Below, one piece after another: positions 1-5,461 of a DNA stretch of 5,461 bases. Source of the DNA: Syntrophaceae bacterium (GTDB lineage: Bacteria; Desulfobacterota; Syntrophia; Syntrophales; Fen-1087); assembly GCA_003161855.1 (NCBI GenBank), contig PMNM01000113.1, positions 2,079-7,539 of the forward strand. Reading direction: 5' to 3'. Positions within the stretch are counted from its first letter, which is position 1; the number at the start of each line of letters is the position of its first letter. The notes beneath the pieces were generated by a model. That model did no database searches. It was not told the origin of the DNA and saw nothing but the letters and a program-made list of their open reading frames with translations. Position numbers and translations under genes: made by a program.

Positions 1-1034
1 CCGGAGACCACCTGGGCCTCAAACTTGCCGAGTTTTTCCGCCAGGTCGAGATAGGGCTGGATCACGTGCAACAGCTCGGCGCTCACGGAGGGGAAGTTAA
101 CGGCATTGCGGATTTCTCCCTTGGTCAGGTAATCGGCAATCTGTTCGGCAATGGCGATGGCCACGTTGATCTGGGCTTCATTGGTAGAGGCACCCAGATG
201 GGGGGTGCAGATTACATTCTCCAGGGCGACGAGCTCTTTGTTCTTGGTCGGTTCTTCATCAAAAACGTCCAGCGCGGCGCCGGCGACCTTTCCGGAGACG
301 ATGGCATCGTAAAGATCCTTTTCACTGACAATCCCGCCACGGGCGCAGTTGATAATATAGACGCCCTTTTTCATCTTGGCAAAGGCACCCTTATTGATGA
401 TGTCTTTTGTTTCCTTGGTCATGGGGGTATGGACGGAGATGAAGTCGGAGTTTTTCAACAGTTCGTCCAGACTGACCAGACCGATACCGATCTTTTCGGC
501 CGCTTCCGGGGAGATAAAGGGATCATAGGCGATCACATTCATCTTGAGACCCTGAGCCCGGTCGGCGACAATGCTTCCCACCCGGCCGATCCCGATGATT
601 CCAAGGGTCTTGTTAAAGATTTCATTGCCCATGAATTTGTTCTTCTCCCATTTTCCCGCTTTCATGGATCCCGTGGCCTGGGGAATTTTTCTGGACAGGG
701 ACAGCATCATGGCGATGGCATGCTCGCCGGTGGTGATGGTATTGCCGCCGGGCGTGTTCATGACGACGATGCCCCTTTTGCTGGCGTTGATAATATCCAC
801 ATTATCGAGACCGGCACCCGCCCGTCCGATGACTTTAAGATTTTCGGCGCTGTCAATAATGGACTGCGTTACCTTGGTGGCGCTGCGGATCACCAGTCCA
901 TCGTATTCCTTGATCACACCTTTCAGTTCGTCCGGGGTCAGGTTCGTCATCACGTCGACTTCAATCCCCGGTGTGTTTTTCAATACATTGATCCCTTCGG
1001 CGGACAGGGAATCACTGACCAGTACCTTTTTCAT
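1..1034 (-). CDS. serA: D-3-phosphoglycerate dehydrogenase, long form, C-terminus cut by the window edge
   Basis: Oxidises 3-phosphoglycerate to 3-phosphohydroxypyruvate with NAD in the cytoplasm, the first committed step of serine synthesis. 344 residues are visible. The Rossmann glycine motif G148-x-G150-x2-G153 is followed by the NAD-ribose acidic residue D171 (AYDPF). The catalytic triad of the 2-hydroxyacid dehydrogenase family is present: R232 (CARGG), E261 (FDEEP) and H279 (CTPHLGAST). After about residue 310 the sequence continues into what resembles the intervening domain of long SerA proteins (ending about EAQVVS). By family norm I therefore expect a total near 525 residues with a C-terminal ACT domain outside the window. 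The start ATG at 1034-1032 has an AAAGGAG Shine-Dalgarno at 1050-1044. The gene lies 29 bases downstream of serC with no promoter or terminator between, so it is probably the second gene of a serC-serA operon. Function is near certain; whether serine inhibits the enzyme through ACT cannot be seen here. Confidence 0.97.
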   Translation of the reverse strand, partial: MKKVLVSDSLSAEGINVLKNTPGIEVDVMTNLTPDELKGVIKEYDGLVIRSATKVTQSIIDSAENLKVIGRAGAGLDNVDIINASKRGIVVMNTPGGNTITTGEHAIAMMLSLSRKIPQATGSMKAGKWEKNKFMGNEIFNKTLGIIGIGRVGSIVADRAQGLKMNVIAYDPFISPEAAEKIGIGLVSLDELLKNSDFISVHTPMTKETKDIINKGAFAKMKKGVYIINCARGGIVSEKDLYDAIVSGKVAGAALDVFDEEPTKNKELVALENVICTPHLGASTNEAQINVAIAIAEQIADYLTKGEIRNAVNFPSVSAELLHVIQPYLDLAEKLGKFEAQVVS

Positions 1035-1043
1035 GAAACGATT

Positions 1044-1050
1044 CTCCTTT
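1044..1050 (-). promoter_or_regulatory. Ribosome binding site of serA
   Basis: Read on the minus strand, AAAGGAG ends nine bases before the serA ATG at 1034. It lies within the 29-base serC-serA gap and supports both the start choice and independent ribosome loading on a shared mRNA. Confidence 0.8.
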
Positions 1051-1063
1051 AATGATTTTACTT

Positions 1064-2191
1064 TTACAGCTCTGCAACTTTTTGACGGTAAATCTTTTCC
1101 AGTTCGGCGACAGCCGCTTTGATGTCTGCAGCCTCAATCGTGGGACCGCACCAGAAACGGAAGCCCGGCGGGGCATCCTTGTATGAGCCGACATCATGGG
1201 CCGCATTTTTCTTGCTCAGGACGCCGGCGATTCCTTTCAGAAATTTCGCTTGGTTGTCTTTTGGCAGAGCTTTCACTTTTTCACTGGTGACCGTCAGGCA
1301 GACAGAGGTATTCGACCGGATGTCCCTGGATTCGGCCAGAAAATTGACCCAGTCGTTTTTTTCAACCCATTCCTCAATCATCTTCAGGTTAGCCTGGCTT
1401 CTTTGGAAAAGCCCCTCCAGGCCGATTTCGCCAGCCCACTTGAGCGCATCGAGATAATCTTCAACGCAGAGCATGGACGGGGTATTGATGGTTTCGCCCT
1501 CAAAGATTCCCTTGTTGATGGTGCCGCCTTTTTTCATGCGAAAGATCTTGGGTAGCGGCCAGGCGGGATCATAGGTTTCAATCCGGGTAATAGCTCTGGG
1601 GCTCAAAATCAGCATGCCGTGCGCTGCCTCGCCGCCCAGGCATTTCTGCCAGGAGAAGGTCAGGACATCGACTTTCGTCCAGTCAATAGGCATGGCGAAG
1701 GCCGCACTGGTTGCGTCACAGAGTGATAAGCCGGCCCGGTCGGAAGGAATCCAGTCCCAATCGGGGATTTTTACACCACTGGTGGTGCCATTGGCCACAA
1801 AGATAACATCACTGTTCCAGTTCACTGCTTTTAAATCGGGAATTTTCCCGTAATCGGCTTTCAGGATCATTGGGTTCAATTTAAGCTGTTTCGATACATC
1901 CGTAGCCCATCCCTCGGAGAAACTCTCCCAGACCAAGACGGTGACAGGTCTCGCCCCCAAGAAGGTCCACAGGGCCGCTTCAAAAGCGCCGGTATCTGAT
2001 CCCGGGAAGATCCCCACGAGATAATTTTCCGGAATCTGAAGGATTTTCCTGGTTTCCGTGATCGCCCTGACCAGTTTTTCCTTACCCAGAGCCGAGCGAT
2101 GGGATCTTCCGACGGCTGCGTCCTTTAAGGCATCAAGACGCCATTGGGGCCTTTTGCTGCAGGGGCCGGAACTGAAATTAGGGTTGTGCAT
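1064..2191 (-). CDS. serC: Phosphoserine aminotransferase, Methanosarcina-type
   Basis: PLP-dependent transfer of the amino group from glutamate to 3-phosphohydroxypyruvate, giving O-phosphoserine: step two of serine synthesis. The protein has 375 residues and belongs to the class V aminotransferase fold. It opens with a NPNFSSGPC segment typical of SerC. Other landmarks are a [10 protein letters not shown] segment (about 62-71) for cofactor phosphate binding, NGTTSG (134-139), the PLP-ring aspartate D159 in CDATSAA, the Schiff-base lysine K183 in SWQK, and a C-terminal FRFWCGPT block with R345, a likely substrate-carboxylate arginine. The overall pattern, notably [14 protein letters not shown], matches the variant family first defined from Methanosarcina, Caulobacter and Mesorhizobium rather than E. 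coli SerC. I chose the ATG at 2191, which AGGAGAGG precedes by 8 bases. An in-frame ATG at 2218 would add nine residues but lies upstream of that Shine-Dalgarno and at about the predicted transcription start. The gene ends in TAA 29 bases before serA. Confidence 0.95.
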   Translation of the reverse strand: MHNPNFSSGPCSKRPQWRLDALKDAAVGRSHRSALGKEKLVRAITETRKILQIPENYLVGIFPGSDTGAFEAALWTFLGARPVTVLVWESFSEGWATDVSKQLKLNPMILKADYGKIPDLKAVNWNSDVIFVANGTTSGVKIPDWDWIPSDRAGLSLCDATSAAFAMPIDWTKVDVLTFSWQKCLGGEAAHGMLILSPRAITRIETYDPAWPLPKIFRMKKGGTINKGIFEGETINTPSMLCVEDYLDALKWAGEIGLEGLFQRSQANLKMIEEWVEKNDWVNFLAESRDIRSNTSVCLTVTSEKVKALPKDNQAKFLKGIAGVLSKKNAAHDVGSYKDAPPGFRFWCGPTIEAADIKAAVAELEKIYRQKVAEL

Positions 2192-2199
2192 AAGGATTT

Positions 2200-2207
2200 C
2201 CTCTCCT
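2200..2207 (-). promoter_or_regulatory. Ribosome binding site deciding the serC start
   Basis: AGGAGAGG on the minus strand ends 8 bases before the ATG at 2191. It would be coding sequence if translation began at the alternative in-frame ATG at 2218, so it argues for the shorter 375-residue SerC. Confidence 0.8.
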
Positions 2208-2226
2208 ACTTTTTTCAAAGACGTAA

Positions 2227-2255
2227 TTTATAGCAACATTAAAATGTTTTCTCAA
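2227..2255 (-). promoter_or_regulatory. Predicted sigma70-type promoter of the serC-serA operon
   Basis: On the minus strand TTGAGA (2255-2250) and TATAAA (2232-2227) are separated by exactly 17 bases. A TGC directly before the -10 gives an extended -10 element. Transcription would begin near 2220, leaving a leader of about 29 bases that contains the serC Shine-Dalgarno. Motif match is close to consensus, but no transcription start has been seen. Confidence 0.65.
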
Positions 2256-2263
2256 GACATTTT
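2235..2263. promoter_or_regulatory. Overlapping inverted repeats over the serC promoter, candidate operator
   Basis: Two inverted repeats share one arm. AACATT (2235-2240) and AATGTT (2243-2248) form a perfect 6-2-6 repeat that falls inside the -35/-10 spacer of the serC promoter. AAAATGT (2241-2247) and ACATTTT (2257-2263) form a larger repeat in which nine of ten position pairs match across 2241-2250 and 2254-2263, centred on CTC at 2251-2253. It covers the whole -35 hexamer. A protein bound here would block RNA polymerase at serC and might also affect divergent radA. The regulator is unknown; the region is AT-rich, so chance is a real alternative. Confidence 0.45.
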
Positions 2264-2274
2264 CGTGTTTCGTA

Positions 2275-2308
2275 TTGACGGCCTTTCAAAAAAATGACAT
2301 GTTATATT
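2275..2308 (+). promoter_or_regulatory. Possible promoter of radA, extended -10 type
   Basis: TATATT at 2303-2308 matches the -10 consensus in five of six positions and is preceded by TG at 2300-2301 in the extended -10 position. A TTGACG at 2275-2280 resembles a -35, but the 22-base spacing is too long to be used normally, so the extended -10 would have to carry the promoter. Transcription would start near 2315, giving a leader of about 22 bases before the TTG start of radA. Confidence 0.4.
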
Positions 2309-2336
2309 TAATGAAAGCGCTGCGTGGGGCAAGCCG

Positions 2337-3695
2337 TTGAAAAAGATAAAAACACTGTTTTTTTGCCAGAATTGCGGCCATCAGTCTACAAAATGGCTGG
2401 GCAAATGCCCCTCCTGCCAGCAGTGGAATCAATTCGTCGAAGAAGAAATCCGTTCCAGCGATCCCGGTGCACGCCTGGAGCTGCAACTGAATGAGTTGCC
2501 ACAATCCATTGCCGCCATTACGGCGGATGAAAAAGACCGGATGACAACGGGCATTGCCGAGTTGGACCGGGTGCTGGGGGGTGGTATTGTGGGAGGATCC
2601 GCCGTTCTGGTGGGGGGGGATCCGGGCATCGGAAAATCAACACTGCTCCTGCAAATGCTCCAGAATCTTGCCGAAAATGGATCAAAAGTTCTCTATATTT
2701 CCGGGGAAGAATCGGCAAAGCAGATCAAGCTCCGGGGAAAGCGGATCGGGGCCGCCTCGCCCAACCTCTTGATTCTCGTTGAAATCGCCCTCGAAAGCAT
2801 GATCCAGCATATCAAGAGCCTTGCACCGCAGGCTGTGGTCATCGATTCGATTCAGACCGTCTATTCGTCCGCTCTCTCTTCCGCCCCGGGCAGTGTCGGC
2901 CAGGTGCGTGAGGCATCGGCACAGCTCATTCTCCTGTCAAAAAAGACGGGCATCCCCGTTTTTTTGGTGGGTCATGTCACCAAGGACGGTTCCATCGCCG
3001 GCCCGAAGGTGCTGGAGCACATGGTAGATACGGTCCTCTATTTTGAAGGAGATTCGGGCCACGCCTACCGGATCATCCGCGGGATGAAAAACCGGTTCGG
3101 TCCAACCAATGAGATTGGTGTCTTTGAGATGCGGGATAACGGGCTCCAGGAGGTATCGAATCCATCAGCCTTTTTCCTGTCAGAAAGACCGGAGGGGGCA
3201 GCCGGTTCCGTGGTGGTACCGAGCATGGAAGGCACGCGGCCCATTCTCATTGAAATTCAGTCACTGGCCAGTCCAACCAATTTCGGGATGCCCAGGAGGA
3301 CGGCCATCGGAGTCGATCACAACCGGGTTTCTCTGCTTGTGGCCGTGATGGATAAGATCTGCGGTCTGCATCTCAGTAATCATGATATTTTCATCAATGT
3401 TGCCGGCGGGGTCAAAGTGGATGAGCCGGCGATCGACTTGGGAATCGTGTCTTCCCTGGCCTCCAGTTTTCTTGACCGGCCAGTGGATGCGAAGACCGTC
3501 GTTTTCGGTGAGGTGGGACTCACCGGTGAGGTCCGGGGAATCTCCCAGATGGATATCCGGATCAAGGAGGCGGCCCGGATGGGGTTCAACCGCTGTATCC
3601 TTCCCAAAACCCTTGCGCGGGATGTTTCGGTCGGATCAAAAATGAATCTCATAAAAATCAGTAATTTGAGAGAACTTTTAGCGCATCTTTTTTAG
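2337..3695 (+). CDS. radA: DNA repair protein RadA (Sms), RecA-like ATPase
   Basis: Cytoplasmic ATPase that promotes branch migration and processing of recombination intermediates. The 452 residues match the usual family length and carry all domains in order. There is an N-terminal four-cysteine zinc finger (C10, C13, C24, C27), then a RecA-like core with Walker A GGDPGIGKST (93-102) and a Walker B-like VVIDSIQT (167-174). The RadA-specific KNRFG motif is at 251-255. A C-terminal Lon-protease-like domain (about 290-452) includes the family block VDEPAIDLGIVSSL. The start is TTG at 2337: it places the first cysteine at residue 10, as in homologues, and no in-frame ATG lies nearby upstream. Its Shine-Dalgarno is weak (GGGG at 2326-2329, seven bases before the start), so expression may be modest. 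The gene is divergent from serC and followed by tatA with no visible terminator. Confidence 0.97.
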   Translation: MKKIKTLFFCQNCGHQSTKWLGKCPSCQQWNQFVEEEIRSSDPGARLELQLNELPQSIAAITADEKDRMTTGIAELDRVLGGGIVGGSAVLVGGDPGIGKSTLLLQMLQNLAENGSKVLYISGEESAKQIKLRGKRIGAASPNLLILVEIALESMIQHIKSLAPQAVVIDSIQTVYSSALSSAPGSVGQVREASAQLILLSKKTGIPVFLVGHVTKDGSIAGPKVLEHMVDTVLYFEGDSGHAYRIIRGMKNRFGPTNEIGVFEMRDNGLQEVSNPSAFFLSERPEGAAGSVVVPSMEGTRPILIEIQSLASPTNFGMPRRTAIGVDHNRVSLLVAVMDKICGLHLSNHDIFINVAGGVKVDEPAIDLGIVSSLASSFLDRPVDAKTVVFGEVGLTGEVRGISQMDIRIKEAARMGFNRCILPKTLARDVSVGSKMNLIKISNLRELLAHLF

Positions 3696-3739
3696 AATGT
3701 GGAATCTCAACCCTAGACAAGGTTCGAAAAATATCATGG

Positions 3740-3753
3740 CTCTGTCCGCAGAG
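3740..3753 (+). repeat. Small inverted repeat next to the tatA ribosome binding site
   Basis: CTCTG (3740-3744) and CAGAG (3749-3753) form a perfect five-base stem with a TCCG loop. The 3' arm shares its last two bases with the AGGAGG Shine-Dalgarno of tatA. In RNA it could slightly shield the ribosome site, but it is too short and lacks the T-run needed for a terminator. Confidence 0.35.
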
Positions 3754-3757
3754 GAGG
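3752..3757 (+). promoter_or_regulatory. Strong ribosome binding site of tatA
   Basis: A full-consensus AGGAGG lies 9 bases before the ATG at 3767 but only 3 bases before the ATG at 3761. Normal spacing of 5-9 bases favours 3767 as the translation start. Confidence 0.75.
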
Positions 3758-3766
3758 TGAATGGGT

Positions 3767-3964
3767 ATGTTTGGAAGTATCGGAATGCCGGAATTGATTA
3801 TCATCCTGGTCATTGCGTTGATTTTCTTTGGGCCGGGAAAGCTTCCTGAACTGGGAAACACCATCGGCAAGGCGATCAGGGGCTTCAAAAAGGCCATGGA
3901 TGAGCCGGAAAAGAAGCCGGATGACGCGCCAGACACTCAAAAAATCAGTGATAAAAAAGAGTAA
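3767..3964 (+). CDS. tatA: Sec-independent (twin-arginine) translocase subunit TatA
   Basis: Small membrane protein that oligomerises at TatBC to let folded proteins with twin-arginine signals cross the inner membrane. The 65 residues show the standard layout. A short N-terminus ([10 protein letters not shown]) leads into one membrane helix (about 8-21, mostly I, L, V, A and F). The [10 protein letters not shown] hinge (21-30) follows, then an amphipathic helix rich in lysine (about 31-43) and a charged, disordered tail ending in DKKE. The short length and typical start favour TatA over TatB. I prefer ATG 3767 because of ribosome-site spacing; ATG 3761 would add Met-Gly. tatB and tatC are not beside it, so their products must be encoded elsewhere if the pathway works. 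The gene sits 71 bases after radA and 35 bases before the flavoprotein gene. Confidence 0.93.
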   Translation: MFGSIGMPELIIILVIALIFFGPGKLPELGNTIGKAIRGFKKAMDEPEKKPDDAPDTQKISDKKE

Positions 3965-3969
3965 GATCC

Positions 3970-3983
3970 ATAAAATATTTTAT
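3970..3983. repeat. Perfect 14-base AT-only palindrome between tatA and the flavoprotein gene
   Basis: ATAAAATATTTTAT reads the same on both strands and occupies much of the 35-base gap, just upstream of the next gene's Shine-Dalgarno. It has no loop and no GC pairs, so it is unlikely to fold stably in RNA. It could be a protein site, an AT-rich translation enhancer, or chance. No matching -35 was found for a promoter here. Confidence 0.4.
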
Positions 3984-3986
3984 TTT

Positions 3987-3991
3987 GGAGG
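3987..3991 (+). promoter_or_regulatory. Ribosome binding site deciding the flavoprotein start
   Basis: GGAGG sits eight bases before ATG 4000. It lies inside the alternative reading that begins at TTG 3985, which is why the longer form is rejected. Confidence 0.75.
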
Positions 3992-3999
3992 TGAGGACC

Positions 4000-4896
4000 A
4001 TGTCGACTCTGCTGGAGATGTTGGGATGCCGTTATCCTGTGATTCAGGGGCCGATTGCGGCGCTGAACAGCCCGAAGATGATCGCCGCCATCTGCGAAGC
4101 CGGTGCCTTTGGAATGCTGGCCCTGGGATTCAGCAATCCCGATGAGGCAAAGCGTCTGGTCGGTGAGGTCAGGGCGTTGACGGCTAAACCCTTCGGGGCA
4201 AACCTGATGATTATGAATCCGGCCAATCCAAAAATTCTCGAGATCCTGGCTGAGGCCGGTGTGAAAACGGTGACTACCTCTGCCGGTTCTCCAAAAAGCA
4301 TTTATCCGCAAATCCACGCGCTGGGTATGAAAGGGCTTCATTCGGTTCTGTCTCTTTCTTATGCCGTCAAGGCAGAAGAGGCAGGTGTCGACGGGTTGTG
4401 TGTTTCCGGATTGGAGGCGGGCGGGCTTCGGTCAACCGGACCGGAATCGACAACCATGGTCCTGATTCCTCTGGTGGCTGATCATGTCAAGATCCCGGTT
4501 GCTGCTGCGGGGGGTATTGCCGATTCACGGGGCTACCGCGCCGCTCTGGCCCTCGGTGCCCAGGGGGTGCAAATCGGCACGGCTTTTATCGTCTGCGAGG
4601 AAAGCCCTGCCCCGAAGGCATGGAAAGAAGCCATTCTCAAATGCAGCGACGGCAGCACGGTCCTGCTGCCGCTGGGCAACATGAACATGAGAGTCATCAT
4701 GAATCCCAAAGTTATGGACGAACTCCGTAATCCGGAAGTCGACCCGGCCCATGTGTACAATCTCATGAATGCCCCGGAGGCCTGGACGAAGGGAAATTTT
4801 GATCTTTTTCCGGCCGGTGCGGGACAGGTCAGCGCGCTCCTCAAAGAGGTCAAACCTGTCAGGGCATTCATCGAAGCGATGGTTTCTACAACCTGA
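4000..4896 (+). CDS. FabK / nitronate monooxygenase-family flavoprotein lacking the usual active-site histidine
   Basis: The 298 residues form a TIM-barrel FMN protein of the 2-nitropropane dioxygenase / enoyl-ACP reductase II family. The N-terminal LGCRYPVIQGPIA block is the family opening. GVKTVTTSAGSP (about 88-98) and the glycine-rich VAAAGGIAD (167-175) and ALGAQGVQIGTAF (184-196) blocks are FMN phosphate-binding elements. In active nitronate monooxygenases and FabK the central motif is usually EAGGH, whose histidine acts in catalysis. Here it reads EAGGLRSTGPESTT (139-152) with leucine at 143 and no histidine nearby. The C-terminal half has an unusual LGNMNMRVIMNP segment (225-236). The reaction is therefore uncertain; a reductase or oxidase of an acyl or nitro compound is only a guess. 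The ATG at 4000 follows GGAGG (3987-3991) by eight bases; a TTG at 3985 is rejected because it overlaps that site. It ends 17 bases before the preferred start of the next gene. Confidence 0.85.
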   Translation: MSTLLEMLGCRYPVIQGPIAALNSPKMIAAICEAGAFGMLALGFSNPDEAKRLVGEVRALTAKPFGANLMIMNPANPKILEILAEAGVKTVTTSAGSPKSIYPQIHALGMKGLHSVLSLSYAVKAEEAGVDGLCVSGLEAGGLRSTGPESTTMVLIPLVADHVKIPVAAAGGIADSRGYRAALALGAQGVQIGTAFIVCEESPAPKAWKEAILKCSDGSTVLLPLGNMNMRVIMNPKVMDELRNPEVDPAHVYNLMNAPEAWTKGNFDLFPAGAGQVSALLKEVKPVRAFIEAMVSTT

Positions 4897-4913
4897 ATAT
4901 CTGCGAGGTTATG

Positions 4914-5461
4914 ATGATCAGATCACTCCATGAGGTATCCAAACTGGCCAAAGAAAAAGGTCCCAAAAAACTGGCGGTCCTTGCCCCCGAAGACGGGGAA
5001 TTCATGATGGCCGTAAAAGAAGGATGGGAGAGGAAATACATCGAACCTGTCCTCATCGGCCACCCCGAAAAGATGAAAAAAATCGCCGCGGAAGTGGGAT
5101 TTGACATCAGCCGGGTCGAACAGATCTTCGAGGCGGACCGACAGGTGGTTGCCAATCTGGGTACGGCCATGCTTTTTGCCGGGAGTGTGGATATGGCCAG
5201 TAAGGGCCAAATTCCCACTTCTTTTATTTATCGTGCCATCATCCGGGAAGAGGCCAGAGCCGGAACTGGACGAACGGTCAGCGTCGTTTCCCTCTGGGAG
5301 ATTCCGGAGCTCAACCGTTTCATCGCCTTTACGGACACCGGCGTCAACATCAAACCGGATGATAAGGCAAAAGCGGAGGTCATCAGAAACGCCGTCTTTG
5401 TCTTTCATGTCCTGGGATATCCCAGACCGAAGATTGCTGTCCTTTCCGGACTGCGGGAAAT
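4914..5461 (+). CDS. Phosphate acetyl/butyryltransferase-family protein, C-terminus cut by the window edge
   Basis: Members of this family exchange CoA for phosphate on a short acyl group (acetyl- or butyryl-CoA to acyl phosphate), usually paired with an acetate or butyrate kinase to make ATP. About 182 residues are visible of a usual 300 or so. The order fits the family: LAVLAPEDGEFMMAVKEG near the N-terminus, YIEPVLIGHPEKMKKIA, then GSVDMASKGQIPTSFIYRAIIREE (about residues 90-113), TDTGVNIKPDDKAKAEVIRNAV and PKIAVLSGLRE. It resembles phosphate butyryltransferase (Ptb) more than the long multi-domain Pta, because it starts directly with the catalytic domain. Acyl specificity cannot be read from this. 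GAGG (4905-4908) is five bases before ATG 4914 and only two before ATG 4911, so 4914 is preferred; the difference is one Met. The gene follows the flavoprotein gene closely and is probably in the same transcript. A kinase gene would be expected just beyond the window. Confidence 0.85.
   Translation, partial: MIRSLHEVSKLAKEKGPKKLAVLAPEDGEFMMAVKEGWERKYIEPVLIGHPEKMKKIAAEVGFDISRVEQIFEADRQVVANLGTAMLFAGSVDMASKGQIPTSFIYRAIIREEARAGTGRTVSVVSLWEIPELNRFIAFTDTGVNIKPDDKAKAEVIRNAVFVFHVLGYPRPKIAVLSGLRE

Noticed and set aside
66..1052. Long open frame of 328 codons on the plus strand, opposite serA
   Set aside because: It is antisense to serA, which has all catalytic residues. The translation resembles no known protein, is rich in Gly, Asp and His as expected from reversed codons, and has no convincing Shine-Dalgarno.
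2192..2336. Riboswitch or T-box leader for the serine operon
   Set aside because: The predicted serC leader is only about 29 bases long and contains no hairpin or terminator large enough for such an element.
3696..3766. Promoter or terminator between radA and tatA
   Set aside because: A TAGACA at 3714-3719 resembles a -35, but the only TATCAT-like -10 is about 12 bases away, which is too close. No GC-rich hairpin with a T-run follows radA.
3937..4341. Minus-strand open frame of 134 codons opposite the end of tatA and the start of the flavoprotein gene
   Set aside because: It crosses two well supported genes and shows no recognisable motif, so it is a shadow frame.
4923..5408. Minus-strand open frame of 161 codons near the right edge
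   Set aside because: The plus strand here encodes a clear phosphotransacylase-family protein that runs off the window, so this frame is its shadow.

Overview
The window holds six protein-coding genes and no RNA genes, mobile elements or CRISPR. Two genes run leftward (serC, then serA, which leaves the left edge). Four run rightward (radA, tatA, a FabK/nitronate-monooxygenase-like flavoprotein, and a phosphate acetyl/butyryltransferase-family gene that leaves the right edge). The two groups diverge from a 145-base intergenic region at 2192-2336. Coding density is high, spacings are short, and every gene except radA has a recognisable purine-rich Shine-Dalgarno sequence. The gene set suggests an anaerobic bacterium of the former Deltaproteobacteria (Desulfobacterota, perhaps Syntrophales-like). 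This is inferred from protein style and gene content only, with moderate to low certainty.

Left part (1-2191, minus strand): a serine-biosynthesis operon. SerC here is the unusual 'Methanosarcina-type' phosphoserine aminotransferase rather than the common E. coli type. It is followed after 29 bases by SerA, a long-form D-3-phosphoglycerate dehydrogenase whose C-terminal part lies outside the window. Together they carry out the first two committed steps from 3-phosphoglycerate to phosphoserine.

Middle (2192-2336): the divergent control region. A good sigma70-type promoter for serC reads on the minus strand (TTGAGA, 17 bases, TATAAA, with a TGC extension of the -10). Two overlapping inverted repeats built from an AATGT/ACATT half-site cover its -35 and spacer, which makes a good candidate operator. 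A weaker extended -10 promoter faces radA.

Right part (2337-5461, plus strand): radA (DNA repair and recombination ATPase) starts at TTG. It is followed by a small tatA (Tat protein-export pore subunit), a flavin-dependent oxidoreductase-like protein that lacks the usual active-site histidine of its family, and a phosphotransacylase-like gene. Intergenic gaps shrink along the run (71 bases to the preferred tatA start, then 35, then 17 to the preferred last start), and no terminator is visible between them, so co-transcription is plausible although the functions are unrelated. I found no evidence of a new multi-gene system. The points most worth checking are the serC operator candidate and the histidine-less flavoprotein.
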